From: Lumbricus terrestris
Taxonomy: Eukaryota; Annelida; Clitellata; Crassiclitellata; Lumbricidae
DNA: 64,000 nt
Assembly: GCA_949752735.1 (NCBI GenBank)
Contig: OX457044.1
Location: 11,951,294-12,015,293, forward strand
Reading direction: 5' to 3'
In this document: positions 1 through 12,433 of the stretch, piece by piece
Layout of the letters: the number at the start of each line of letters is the position of its first letter
Position numbering within the stretch: the stretch's first letter is position 1
Program-made: the position numbers and the translations under genes
The notes under the pieces: model-generated
Told to the model about the DNA's origin: nothing
Databases searched by the model: none
The model's input: the letters and a program-made list of their open reading frames with translations, nothing else

Positions 1-2
1 TT

Positions 3-1366
3 AATCGGAACAAATGCGAATACCTCTCAGATGGCGAATGCAAGGAGAACGCTCTTGTCGGCTTCCAGCGAGTTGACCGAGATTCTCTAACTCTGCTAGG
101 GGCACCATTGTTCAGAGGGAAAGCCCTGGACCGAGCTCTGGAGAACCACAGCAACACACTAGATATGGCGTTGAAAGATCTTGCTTGTCTCGAAACACAA
201 GGCGCTCTTATGCTACTACGATCCTGCTTTGGAGCGCCGAAACTTACGTACCTACTTCGTTCGGCCCCGTGCTGGGGACACCCCCTATTGGATACGATCG
301 ACGCCCAGATGAGAAATGGCCTACAAAGGATTTTTAACATCGAACTCAATGACATTCAGTGGCTACAAGCCACATTGCCTATTAGGGATGGCGGTCTCGG
401 CGTGAGACGGGTCACGATGCTGGCTTCTTCAGCTTTTTTAGCGTCAGCTGCATCGACCAAGACACTCGGGATGGCCATCCTTGACCGCGAAGAAATGCTG
501 GATGTCTACGAGAACGAAATCTACGTAGCTCGCAGTTCAACGTTGCCTGGAGATGAGGGGTCAGCACGGAATAAACAGAAGACATGGGACAGACCCTTGA
601 TTGATCTAGACAAGGCGATGGTGTGGTCCGCGTACAACGACCCGCTCAACCGAGCCAGACTGGGAGCGATCTCAGCGCCTCACGCCGGGGACTGGCTATC
701 CACCGTGCCAGTTGCATCGTGTGGACTAGGCCTTAGCAACGAGGCAATGCGGGTGGCGATCGGCCTACGCCTGGGTCTCAACCTGTGTGCCCCACATCAG
801 TGTCAATGTGGTGAGACGGTGGACCCCGGAGGCCACCATGGGCTGGTGTGCAAGAAATCGGAAGGACGATCAAGCCGCCACTTTGCGATGAACGACATCA
901 TATGGAGATCGCTCAAAAGAGCGGACATCCCGAGCTCGAAAGAACCGGCTGGGCTCATTCGGACCGATGGTAAGAGGCCAGATGGGGCGACGCTCATTCC
1001 GTGGTCCGGAGGAAAATACATGACCTGGGACGCAACCAGCATCCATACCTGCGCCGTATAGATAAGACAGCGACGACACCTGGGAGTGCGGCCGAACTGG
1101 CCGCCTCGCGTAAAATGGCTAAATATGCAGACCTCCCTGCATCCCACAACTTCGTTCCGATTGCGTTGGAAACATTGGGACCAATTAACATTTCAGGTCG
1201 CGAGTTTATTGTGGAATTAGGTCACCGGCTGACTGCCGTCACGGGCGACCCTCAGGAGTCTACACATCTGTTTCAGCGCCTGTCCATTTGCACTCAGCGC
1301 TACAACGCAATTGCGTTTAGAGGGTCCTTCATGCATGACACCGGGGACCAGGTCCAAGAACCATAG
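3..1366 (+). pseudogene. Non-LTR retrotransposon (LINE) pol C-terminal fragment, frameshifted
   Basis: One frame is open from the window edge (position 3) to the stop at 1061. It starts with an NxxKCE motif like the RT thumb border of LINE polyproteins. Near 800-860 it encodes a cysteine/histidine cluster (CQCGE...GGHHGLVC) of the kind found after RT in some LINE families. At about 1055-1062 the reading frame shifts: the WDATSIHT motif ends in a stop, while the downstream part (motifs AGSAAELA-like, HNFVPIALETLG, LFQRLSI) continues in another frame to the stop at 1366. In relatives these are one continuous protein, so this copy is a dead 3' fragment whose 5' part lies outside the window. A non-LTR retroelement is near certain from the layout; the exact clade is not assigned. 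Confidence 0.8.
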
Positions 1367-1436
1367 TTGCAATTATTTCTCTTCGGAATTGATGTTAGAA
1401 TAGGAACTTGTCTGTTTTGCAATAAAGGAAGTTATC

Positions 1437-1690
1437 TAAATAATAATAATAACAATAATAATAATAATAATAAAATTTAAAAATAATAAAAATAATAATA
1501 ATATTTAATGATAATAGTAGTAGTAATAATAACAAAAATAATAATAATATTTAATGATGATAATAGTAATAATAATAATAATCATAATAATAATACATTA
1601 TAATAATAATGATGATAATAATTATAACAATTATAATTTTTAATAATAAAATTAATAATAATAATAATAAATGATAATAATTAACATTTA
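1437..1690. repeat. Degenerate (TAA/AAT)n microsatellite
   Basis: Imperfect AAT/TAA/ATA trinucleotides fill this stretch just 3' of the LINE fragment. It may be an expanded LINE 3' tail; no coding content. Confidence 0.85.
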
Positions 1691-1935
1691 CCCAACAAAA
1701 TCTTGACAAAGATGAGGCCGCTCCAGAGTAACACCATTCCAATCTCCGGATATAATTTTAAACACCTGAGGGATCATAAATACCTTGGGTAAAAAAAATA
1801 ATAGTAAATGGCCATAATCACCTTACCAACACTGGCTCTCAGCAATAATTAGATGCTATTTCAGACATTTTTATTCTGTTCTTAATTAATGTTCAAGTTT
1901 ATGAGGGATCATTATGTGACTCTGGCATTAAAAAA

Positions 1936-2217
<282 letters not shown>

Positions 2218-2539
2218 TTGAAGGGGCCACAGAAGGGGCCTGGTGTGATGATGATATCTAATGTGATTTTAATTGATATTGTAATAGTGTAATATTATAT
2301 GAAAATTGCCCAAGTTCTAGGGGTGCTAATGTGTTTTGTGTATGGTTTATCTTGTGGGATCTCATTTTTATTTGCAGCCAGTAAAAATTTCGCTGACTGT
2401 GTGGTTGTTGATTTGGTTAGAACTGCCAATGAATGTAGTATACCGTTGGCAAATGGATTCCTCGTCTAATACATATTAAACATTCTGCATTTCAATTGGG
2501 TTAGCCATTCAAGGAATGCAGCAACACAGGGATGCAGAC

Positions 2540-2766
2540 AGAGAGAAATCCTGATGTACAAAGAGAGAGAGACAGATAGAGAGAGAGACAGATAGAGATA
2601 GAGATAGAGACAGGCAGACAGGGATGGAAAGAGGGAAAGAAATCTAAGGGAGACATCCAAGAGAGGAGGAAAGAGAGAGATCTATGGCGAAGAGAAGGGG
2701 TGAAAGGAGTGATGGAAGAGGTGAGAAAGCGACAAAGACAGAGACAAGAGAGACAGAGACAGAGGG

Positions 2767-2857
<91 letters not shown>
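2540..2857. repeat. (GA)n microsatellite
   Basis: Imperfect GAGA/GACA tracts sharpen into pure GA repeats from about 2775 to 2857. No gene is supported between 2858 and 3708. Confidence 0.93.
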
Positions 2858-3708
2858 GGTAGTTTAAATACAAGGCTTCATTAATTCAGATCAAATGATC
2901 GGGCCATTCATCCAGTGTTGAGATAACAGCATTAAGTAGAGTGAGAGAGAAAACCAATGTGATTTGCTCTGATGATGTAGTCTCTGCTCAGTCGTCAACC
3001 ATTTTGATGCCAACCATTTTTATGCTGTGCTATCAGCTGTTGATAAATCTTAATGTCATCAACTCATTGCTGCTTCAAGCCTTCAACAACATAAATTCAA
3101 TGGGTTTTCTGCTTTGGGTTTTGTCAGTTGAGTCCATTGTGTTTTTATGGTCCTATAACGTGGCGGCGGTGAGATTTGGCATGACGCTGCTTAGGGTGGG
3201 TGGATTTGGTCACTGATAAGGTGGAGATTGATGGTGTATTATTAACATTAGGGTGAACAGCGCTCTTGGCCCTCCCATGATCCTTGCCTACACCTCAATC
3301 CCTTCCTCATCTGTGGCAAGTACAAATGAGGCAATATCATTGGCAGTCTTTCTAAACATAACACTTTCTAGGCTGAAACCAAGTCTCTGTTTGCAGGCAT
3401 CAAGTTTCTGGTTTCTGGCCAAAGCACAGAAATTCCGCCTCAGTCATGTACGCTTGATAAGGCATTGCTGCTACTGTTGCTGCAATGAGGCCAATCACTC
3501 GCACTGAACTGCATGAAGCTGTGTATGCAGAGTAATACTCTAAGTCTATTTGACTTGATCTGCTTTATGTGTAACACTTATTTGCTACTAATTATGCAGA
3601 AGTCATTTAGAGATGGGATTGTTGCATGATGCATTAAGACTACAATTGCTCTCACTGTGAAGAGTGTTTAATAATGTTTAAATAATTGATTCTCTTTATG
3701 ACATACAG

Positions 3709-3754
3709 AAGATCTGTAGACAGAGAGTCTGCATTTTGGTCAGATCCTACCTAG
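3709..3754 (+). CDS. Tentative upstream exon of the EGF-ligand gene
   Basis: A pyrimidine-containing acceptor (...catacag) and a strong donor (CTAG followed by GTAAGT) frame 46 bp with one open frame. It leaves one base, exactly the phase the 6238 exon needs. It encodes a short basic, Cys-containing segment with no recognisable domain. Support is only splice sites plus phase. Confidence 0.35.
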
Positions 3755-5595
3755 GTAAGTGTATATTGCCATTCTAGCATGTAACTAAAGTTCTGCTGAA
3801 AGTATTTGTCTGATGGTTTAAACAAATTTAAGTTCTACTTAAACATTTATAATATCATTACAACTCTGAATTTTGATGTTCGAATAACATTGGCAGCTTT
3901 ATTTTTATACTGTACTGATTTTGATGTTTTGGAAAGTGCAGGATGTATTAAGTGAAAAGTTTTTCAATAGTGTCATTTTTGTTAAAGAATTCCTGAATAG
4001 ATGCAAATATCTTCAATGAAAAATTGCTGCCTTGGCATGGCTTCGTGGAGAACAAAGACTGGCGGCGTTGCTTCTTGTTCGATTCTCTTCAAGACGTCTT
4101 TCAATCGACCTCATCAACAACTCATCTTCCACTGCATCTTGATTGGCATCTATCTAACATCTACAAGTCAGTTTTGAAGACTTTCTCAGTTCTCATTTAT
4201 AGCATTTGATATTCTTCTTCTAGCCCTTATCAGTACAACTGTAAACATTAACATTGCCACCAGTGAAACATTACAGATTCAACTTCTATGCAGCTGAGTG
4301 TCATTGCAAATCAAACTAATCAAACATGGTTTATATTAATCATTCCAAACTACCCAGGAATGGTATTTCTATGTTGACTTCGATATGGTGACTGACTTGC
4401 CCAAGGTCCCTACGCGAATCCACTTTGGGTGGATTCGAACCTGCAACACTTCGGCTGCGAGGCGACGAACATACCCATTACACCACCGCGCCCCGATGTG
4501 ACACCGGGGTTCAAAGGCTGTCGCTTGTCGAACCTAGATATTGTGCTAGCAACTGAAATAGTTAAGATGGTTCACGAATGTAGAATATTCTTCAATTCAG
4601 CAGATGGCTATGAACTCATCATAATTTGCGAAGTAGTAAACCGAGTTTTAAGTCATTTGCGTTATTTTATTCAGAATATATTCCATTGTTACCCAGAAAA
4701 ATTGCAAAAATAATCTATTAGTGCTTTCTGAGTGATTTGATGAGTGATGACACAAATATTCTTAAAGTTTTTAATTCAATTTTTCCCCACTCTAAACTAT
4801 TGAAAGAATCAAACGAGTATAACTAAGGTTAAAAACAGATATTTTCATTCTGTAAAAACTATTTTGAGGCAGATCCATTGTAGCATGTGACTGAATAAAA
4901 GGTCAGAAACTGACATGTGACGGGTGTTAAACTTACATGTGATGGGTTTTGAGCTCTTGTGTCAAAAATGTCTTAAGCATTTCTCTGACATTTGAAGTCA
5001 GCATGAGCAGAAATTCATTGCACTGCAATGGCTCTTCTGCACCCCACCCCTAGTTACTGATTATCAGAGCTGTAGAAACAATGGTAGATCAACTGTTCTT
5101 TACATATCTGCTGCATTTGAACTGTTGATTCTGCCATCATACTCCACTGCCTTGAGCACTGCTTTGGAGCATCAGGTCTGGTGCACTTAGCTCATAATGC
5201 CATTCCTATCTAACTCAGGTTGCTCAGTCTGTCTTCCTTTGAGGATCAATGTAGTCTTGCTCTGTCTCCATACCACTGGTTGCTTGGCTGCACGATCTCT
5301 ACAAACTATGTTCTTGTTCCCTCTTTAGAATTCTAAATCCACTATTAAAGTACTTTTTTTAATCAGCCTCATTTCCTACCAGCAGGGTAATAGACTTACA
5401 ACTCAGCATGATGTAGTATTGGTATTACTAGTAGTTGTAGTAGTAGTAGAAGTAGTAGTAGCAGTGCAGTAGCAGCAGTAATTGAAGTGGTAGAATGACC
5501 GTTACTAAAGATGACATTTTCAATACTTTTCTATATTATTTTCTACATCTCTTTTTGTACCCATGTGCAGTGTGTCACTTTGTTTCATCATTCAG

Positions 5596-5642
<47 letters not shown>

Positions 5643-8099
5643 TAGTAGCAACAGCAGGAGCAGTAGTATTAGTAGTATACAATAGTGGTAGAAGCAGTTG
5701 TAGTATAGCAGCAACAGGAGGACAATGGGGAAACATTTATTTGTACCCATAGCACCAGGAACTAATGGTGATGACGATGATGATGATGATGATGATGAGG
5801 AGGAGGAGGAGGAGGAGGAGGAGGAGGAGGAGGAAAAGGAAAAGGAGGAGGATGATGATGATGACGATGACGACGACGACGACATACTTTTCCATCTATT
5901 CTAAAAAGGAGATTGAGGATGACGTATGGTTCATATGAATATGCAATGCATGCATCAGGGTTGAAGCAGCTGTGGCAGACATTGGATGATGCAGTGTGTA
6001 TTGTGTTGATCTGTCACTGATCAAGTGATCATGATGTGGCAGATGATATTTAAGCATGTTCTGTCTGTCTCTACATGCTCACTACATGTTCAATTCCTCA
6101 TTCATTGTCACACGCAGGTTATGCATCCAAGTGGAACAAACTGAGAATCAGACAAGACGGATAATTTCGTTTGACAAAGAATTGCAAATAAACTGATGCA
6201 TGGTCTAAATATTAATTATCTGTTGACGGTGTTGCAGGCGGATGCTGGCGTCGACAGGCGAATGATGATGACGTTGCATCAACGACAACAACAACAACAA
6301 CGCAACCGTTGAGCCATCATCGCTTGGACTGTCAGCTGGACGAAGCCGCTTATGCCGGCTGTCTCAACGGAGGAGAGTGCTTTGTAATAGAACTCCACAC
6401 GAACTCACGTCATGTCCAATGCAGGTGATTAATTATCATTAGATGCAGGTGAATAATTATCATTAGAGGTGATTAATTACCATTAGAGGTGATTAATTAA
6501 TTATCATTAGAGGTGATTAATTATCATTAGATGTGATTAATTATCACTAGAGGTGATTAATTATCATTGAAGGTGATTAATTATCATTAGAGGTGATTAA
6601 TTATCATTGGAGGTGATTAATTATCATTGGAGGTGATTAATTATCATTAGAGGTGATTAATTATCATTAGGTGCAGGTGATTAATTATCATTAGAGGTGA
6701 TTAATTATCATTGGAGGTGATTAATTATCATTGGAGGTGATTAATTATCATTGGAGGTGATTAATTATCATTAGAGGTGATTAATTATCATTGGAGGTGA
6801 TTAATTATCATTGGAGGTGATTAATTATCATTAGAGGTGATTAATTATCATTAGGTGCAGGTGATTAATTATCATTAGAGGTGATTAATTAATTATCATT
6901 GGAGGTGATTAATTATCATTAGAGGTGATTAATTATCATTGGAGGTGATTAATTATCATTGGAGGTGATTAATTATCATTAGAGGTGATTAATTATCATT
7001 AGGTGCAGGTGATTAATTATCATTAGAGGTGATTAATTATCATTGGAGGTGATTAATTATCATTGGAGGTGATTAATTATCATTGGAGGTGATTAATTAT
7101 CATTAGAGGTGATTAATTATCATTGGAGGTGATTAATTATCATTGGAGGTGATTAATTATCATTAGAGGTGATTAATTATCATTAGGTGCAGGTGATTAA
7201 TTATCATTAGAGGTGATTAATTAATTATCATTGGAGGTGATTAATTATCATTAGAGGTGATTAATTATCATTGAAGGTGATTAATTATCATTAGAGGTGA
7301 TTAATTATCATTGGAGGTGATTAATTATCATTAGAGGTGATTAATTATCATTAGAGGTGATTAATTATCATTAGAGGTGATTAATTATCATTGGAGGTGA
7401 TTAATTATCATTAGATGCAGGTGATTAATTATCATTAGATGCAGGTGATTAATTATCATTAGATGCAGGTGATTAATTATCATTAGAGGTGATTAATTAT
7501 CATTAGAGGTGATTAATTATCATTAGACGTGAACGCATCAGATGCAGTGCTGCATGGTTTCGACAAGAAGACGATGGAAATGGGAAATAGTAGGAAATGA
7601 AAGTTGTTATTACGTGGTGTGTTGGTTACCCTCAGGTATTACATACCAAAGAGCTACATAAGATCCAGAGATCAGATGATTACATATTAGCAATATAACT
7701 ATGACTCATTAGCACAAAACAGTGACAGATTATAAGAACCACTGATTCAAGTGACATCATTCAAGCATTTGACAAAATCAGAAGATATGAAGAGTAAATA
7801 ATAACTTTGTTCTTTTGAGTCATTGCAAATATACACATGTAGAGACAATGGTTACGTTGGCCCGCAAGATAATGCAGACAACCCTTACCATTAGATTTCT
7901 TACCAATAGATTTCTTAATATATCATGGTTTTATAATTACCATTAGATCTCTTACCATTAGATCTCTTACCATTTGATCTCTTACCATTAGATCTCTTAC
8001 CATTAGATCTCTTACCATTAGATCTCTTACCATTAGATCTCTTACCATTGGCTCTCCGTTTTTGTAAGAAATTTAGATTATGCATTTAAGAACCACATG

Positions 8100-8133
<34 letters not shown>

Positions 8134-11100
8134 CATATATATTATATACATTATATATATTATATATGACAACACGTTTACTATATGCATCTCTAGCATG
8201 GTGGGGTTTTGCGGGGCAGCAGGAGCGCAATAGACTGCAGTTTATGATGGCATGTCTATACTAAGACATCGCTACATTCCAGAGGATAGCCCAACATTGG
8301 AACAGCTGTGTGAAAAGGCAGATATGAGCCTCTTTACCGCTGCCTTGATGGACTCGGGACATGTTTTAAACCCGCTCCTCCCTCCTATAAGGACACTCCC
8401 CTATTCCATGCGCCCCAGACCACATGACCGAATTGTCCCACGGGAAGACAACGTAATGAGAAAAACGTTTCTAATAAGAATGCTTTATGATGTTTAATTT
8501 TCATGTAAACCAAAGTGCGGTTATGAAGTTGGATTAATAAAGAATATACTTTCTTATTTACTTACAATATTGGTCCATGAAAAAGATAACCCCACACAAA
8601 TCATCTGCTGTGCTACTGTTCCACCAAGACCCCAATCAGTGGTTCACTGATAAAATGAGCTTCAAGGAAATGACGTGTGGCTGTGACTATTTTATTTATC
8701 CAGTCTGAAGCCAGTGGCACTGACAAAGCAAAGCAAAGCAAAGGCAAAGCAGTTAATCAAGTGCAAATGCTGATGGAGCAAAAGCCGCTTATCAGATCGT
8801 GAGATCATGAACAAGGCAGATTGCAGTTTGGAAAATGATCTGATCGTGATGTAGGACTGCATTTTTGGCAAACGAGTATTTGAACGCTATGTTATGACAG
8901 AGACTATATGTGAGCAGTTAATGGCAGATTTCATGGCATGACGTTTTGAGTAAGAGACAGACAGGAAGAGACAGTAGAACCACTTCCCATCATGAAGGCA
9001 GGCTGCTGACTCTGTCTATTTTTACTTGATGTGCGTTTAACATTTTCACGATTGGCCTTTATATACTGGTACTCATCAGCCTTGAAGTCTTTTTTCTCCC
9101 CACATTGTATTGCCTTAACAGGTTGACACCAACATCACACTGTACATCATTGGTTGCAGCTGGTCTGCGTACAGACTATTTGTACAGTTTCTGTTCACTT
9201 TTACACACTGCTGCTGCATTGACTGCTGCTGCTCACTGCTACTGCATCTGCTGCTGGTGCGGCGGCCACTATTGCTGCTGCTGCTGCTGTGGCTGCTACC
9301 ACAACCGCTTCTGCTTTTGCTGCTGCTTCGCTTGCCCACAACATAGTAAACGAGTCGTAAGTTGTCAAATTTGCATCACATCTCCATCGAGAGATTAGTT
9401 GATGTCATTCACATCGAAACCTTAGATGTAGCTTGTAGCTGCTTAAGTGCTGCTTAAGTGCTGCTTAATTGCTGCTTAAGTGCTGCTGCAGCTGCTTGCT
9501 ACTACCACATACTATCCAAAAAGTTTAACTAACCTCTGGACTATCAGCTGGACTATCAGCTTCTCTTCTCCCTTTGAATTAGGCTGTGCCCTTTACTAGT
9601 GTCTAGCATTAATGTTTCATCCCACAATAAATCTCTAGATGCATGCAGACATGCAGACATGCATAGAGACCTGCATTTATTCTGATTAATTACTTGTTAA
9701 ATTTCAGTTGCACATCAGAATGGCAAGGAGAAAGGTGTGAGAGTTTATACATTGACCCAGATCACTGTAAGTTATCAATGATAAATACTCGTTCAGTAGC
9801 TTATGAATTGTGTATCAAATGAAACTTTGTTTATAGAATGCCTAGAACTGCTGCTATTTGTGTCACTTAGTGATTGCTGTGCATGGTTCTTTTGTTTTGT
9901 ATTTGATGGCATTTGTTTGTCTTTCAAGTTTAAATGTTAATGATTGTGGTCTATGGTTCTTGGTCTTCTTTCGTACAGGTGCTTAAAGAGAAGTCGTGGG
10001 ATAAAATTACTGTTGGCTTTAGTTGGTAATCTTTGTTGGAGAGCGTAGCTGTTGTGACGAGTTGGAGGAAGGAGGCTTTGGAAAGCGAGCGACTCCAATT
10101 AGTTGTGATCACTTGGAAGAGGCATACATTGCATGAACTGATGCATGAACTGATGCATGAACTGATGCATGAACTGATGCATGAACTGATGCATGAACTG
10201 ATGCATGAACTGACACGGAGTGGACTGCGACTAAAACGAGAGAAGGATAGTATCAGTGGTGGCCGCCAGCTGCTATACAATTTCAGCAGGTCACCTGAGA
10301 GAGTAATTCATCAGGTCTAAGAAATTAAATGTAAAGAAGATAGTAAACATTCTAAAGCATTTTTGGCAGGTCATAGTTAATGCAGAATGTCAAATGACCT
10401 GCCACGACCTATCGTAGCACTGCACCACTGGATAGTTTCGTAGCACTGCACCACTGGATAGTATCACAGAAGCCAAATCAGTGGGATAATTGATCCACGA
10501 AGCAGTTTGCAGTATCCTAATTCGTATCAGATATATATATAATTATATATATATATATATAATTATGTACATATATATAGTTATGTATATATATAAATGG
10601 ACATGTATGTAGATGAGACATCATGGAGGTAGTGAGGTAGTCATGGCAAGGGATTTGCTGACGCTTCCTTATAGGAGCCAGAGTGTTGGTTTGCATTAGC
10701 AGAAGAGAAGAGGGAAAAATTTGCTAAATTTCTTCCATGGTAATAAGCCAATGAGATTACTTCTTTCATATTCCAGCAATTGACAGTTTCTTAATTTTGA
10801 TTCCAGCTGTTGGAATAATTTGATGATGGTGGTTTCTTAATCTTTTGCCTTTTTGACCAATTCTTTTCTAAATCAACTTAATCAACTTTGTCAAATCTCA
10901 GCTTTCCAAAGAGCTGTTTCCGGTAGATTGATGATGCATAGATGTCTGCGTTTCTATGTGCCAGGCAATCGTCTTTTGTTGTTATCAAAGTCAAGGGCGG
11001 ATACAGAAATTTTCGAAGAGGGGCCAACATTTTCGGTCTTGGGACAGAGAAAAATATTCATCTTGTTCGCCAAAAAATCTGATGACTTTTTTACTCATTC

Positions 11101-12191
11101 ATCTCCAATTCCCAAGAAAAAGATTCCATTTTATCCGCCAAAATAGTTGATGACCTTTTTTTAGTCATACGGAGATCATGTATGGACTTCGTGGGTGTGG
11201 GGAGGGAGGGCGTATGGGAACTACTCATGGGAGGCCACGTCAACTTTCCGAGCCAGAATAGCTGGTCAAAAATAAAGAAATTTATAAATGGGGGCTATGG
11301 CCGGATTGGCCCCCTGGATCCGCCCCTGATCAAAGTAAAACATCCTTGTTTCTTGAATACTAAAAGTCTTGTTAAATATCAACAGGGTCGATAGAAGAAG
11401 CTAAAGAACAAGCGACCAAATTGGCCATAGTCTTGGCCTTTGGTATCACAGTGGCAGTCCTCCTCATAATCCTTATAACATTCACTGTCGTATACATGAG
11501 GTGAGTTTCTAGCTGCTCTTTTTTATATTCGGCCTTAAATTCTGTGTTACTAGCTTCACATGCCTGTTATTTACTGCTCTTCTGTATAAACTGAGCATAA
11601 AGTGCAAAGTTGACCTGTTAACAATCGCTTCATGACTAAACAAAAGTATATTTCCAGCATTTATCTTATCTTATTATTGAAAGAAGAAACTGTTCAAGTG
11701 ATAGAATTTGTTCACTAACCAAGATGCTGGATGTCTTCTGATCAATCACTCTTCTGTCAGTTGACAAGGTTCTCAGTCTGTCTGCCTGAATGTCTGTCTG
11801 TCTGCCTGCCTGCCTGCATGTCTGTCTGTCTGTCTGTTTCTGTGTCAATTCTTTACCTCTACCAGTAGTCACTCTCCATGTACACTTCTTTCCTTCTTCC
11901 ATCAGCGGTTGCAGTACACTGACCATGCCTTCACTTCTCCCACGCATTAATTTACATTTAAGACTATGCTAACAGATGCTTTAAAAAATAGATTAATTTC
12001 TACAAAGTTGTGCTATAATTTTATTAAGGCGAAGACGTAGACACGTAAAAGATGAAAGAAAGAAAAAAGAAGATGAAAAAAGAAGGCATGATGATCTCCA
12101 GGCTGGAAGAATTACTACGACCTCTCCTTCGAATTCCATTTCCAGTCACCAACAACAAAGGACGATTATTATTCCAATTAGTTCAGTTTAA
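3709..12191 (+). CDS. EGF-family transmembrane ligand precursor (spitz/neuregulin/TGF-alpha-like), 3' part of gene
   Basis: Seen: coding exons at 6238-6424, 9708-9766, 11386-11500 and 12029-12191 join with matching phases into one frame ending in TAA; a tentative earlier exon is 3709-3754. In order they encode a Thr-rich linker, one EGF domain (C-x9-C-x5-C-x13-C-x-C-x8-C with CLNGGECF and WQGERCE), a short juxtamembrane stretch, a hydrophobic helix of about 23 residues, and a tail starting with five Arg and rich in Lys/Glu that ends PISSV. Known: one EGF domain next to a single TM and a basic stop-transfer is the layout of ErbB/EGFR ligands, which are cut by proteases and released. Inference: this is such a ligand precursor; the family (EGF, neuregulin or spitz type) is not settled. 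The signal peptide and first exons were not found. The PISSV end could bind a PDZ domain. Introns are filled with repeats. Confidence 0.72.
4385..4500 (-). mobile_element. tRNA-derived SINE, family 1 (3'-truncated)
   Basis: On the minus strand the pol III box A (TGGTGTAATGGGTA) and box B (GGTTCGAATCC) are both readable, and the sequence resembles the copies at 15.2 and 29.0 kb. The copy stops soon after CCTTGGGCAAG and lacks the LINE-like tail. Between 4500 and 5590 I see no gene. Confidence 0.8.
5600..5641. repeat. (AT)n microsatellite
   Basis: About 21 pure AT dinucleotides inside an intron of the EGF-ligand gene. Confidence 0.95.
5767..5883. repeat. (GAT)/(GAG)/(GAC)n trinucleotide tract
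   Basis: Adjacent runs of GAT, GAG, then GAT/GAC triplets. The Ser-rich minus-strand frame across it is an artefact. Confidence 0.9.
6238..6424 (+). CDS. EGF-ligand exon: Thr-rich linker and first part of EGF domain
   Basis: Acceptor GTGTTGCAG precedes 6238; donor AG|GTGATT follows 6424. It enters needing one base from upstream and leaves two. It encodes a Cys-Trp-Arg-Arg segment, an acidic Asp run, seven Thr, then EGF cysteines 1-4. The split falls between cysteines 4 and 5, as in many EGF-ligand genes. The donor is also the first unit of the adjacent minisatellite. Confidence 0.75.
6419..7528. repeat. 20-bp minisatellite overlapping a splice donor
   Basis: More than 50 copies of aggtgattaattatcattag, with ttgg for ttag variants and longer units preceded by atgc/gtgc. 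The first copy includes the last exon bases (ATGCAG) and the real donor. Longer gtgcag units recur at about 6666, 6851, 7001 and 7186, so the array has a higher-order pattern of roughly 150-185 bp. Confidence 0.95.
7938..8048. repeat. 15-bp minisatellite in EGF-ligand intron
   Basis: About seven tandem copies of cattagatctcttac, several perfect. The stretch 7529-7937 between the two arrays is unique AT-rich intron. Confidence 0.9.
8098..8165. repeat. (AC)n/(AT)n microsatellite
   Basis: Pure CA dinucleotides followed by TATATA tracts, directly before a LINE fragment. Confidence 0.85.
8175..8570 (+). pseudogene. LINE 3'-end fragment (end of pol and 3' UTR)
   Basis: The first frame reads LLYASLAWWGFAGQQ-like, a motif typical just after the RT domain of invertebrate LINEs. 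About 20 codons later it breaks and the next frame (8252-8497) continues with YIPEDSPTLEQLC, LNPLLPPIRT and a final FLIRMLYDV then stop. An AATAAAG follows at about 8537. It is 5'-truncated and frameshifted. From 8571 to 9707 I see intron with CTG-rich imperfect repeats at 9205-9330. Confidence 0.75.
9708..9766 (+). CDS. EGF-ligand exon: last two cysteines of EGF domain
   Basis: Acceptor AATTTCAG and donor CACT|GTAAGT frame 59 bp. One base completes the split Ser codon from the 6238 exon and one base is left over. It encodes the end of the EGF fold (TSEWQGERCE, with the conserved Gly-Arg-Cys before the final cysteine) and a short linker with IDPDH. Confidence 0.78.
10133..10213. repeat. 12-bp minisatellite (catgaactgatg)
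   Basis: Seven near-perfect tandem copies in the intron between the EGF and TM exons. Because 12 is a multiple of 3, both strands read as repetitive peptides, which I do not call as genes. Confidence 0.93.
10992..11328. mobile_element. hAT-type MITE in EGF-ligand intron
   Basis: Ends are CAAGGGCGGATACAG and the inverse of CAGGGGCGGATCCAG. The 8-bp sequence ATCAAAGT is present intact on both sides (10984-10991 and 11329-11336), the TSD size of hAT elements. No transposase. It sits about 57 bp before the TM exon acceptor. Confidence 0.85.
11386..11500 (+). CDS. EGF-ligand exon: transmembrane segment
   Basis: Acceptor AACAG and donor ATGAG|GTGAGT. The 115 bp read as an acidic/basic juxtamembrane piece (SIEEAKEQATK), then a helix of about 23 hydrophobic residues rich in Leu/Ile/Val ending VVYMR. 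The arginine codon is completed by the next exon. This predicts a type I membrane protein. Confidence 0.78.
12029..12191 (+). CDS. EGF-ligand last coding exon: cytoplasmic tail
   Basis: Acceptor TTATTAAG. It begins with an Arg cluster, continues with a highly charged Lys/Glu/Arg helix, then a Ser/Thr/Gln-rich tail ending PISSV and TAA at 12189-12191. A longer frame starting ATG at 12052 overlaps it but does not continue the phase of the TM exon, so I prefer this frame. Confidence 0.75.
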
Positions 12192-12433
12192 TTACAGTTA
12201 CTTTACTTTGCAATCTGAGAACGTCGTTGGTGGAATGTATGGTTTCATGTGCCACTGGCGACTGATAGCTTTTATTTCCATGTTGATATTGAACGAACGT
12301 GATATCTAATTCCAGACAAGATGATTAGTTCAGGTTCAGTCAGTTGTTGAGATTCTTTCTCTCAACAGCTGAGATTCACTCTCTGCTTTACATATCTGCA
12401 GTTAACATTGTTTTCTGTTGGCAATTGCATATG

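Noticed and set aside
3253..3507. 85-codon + frame
   Set aside because: No recognisable motif, no splice sites in phase with the EGF-ligand exons, composition like surrounding DNA.
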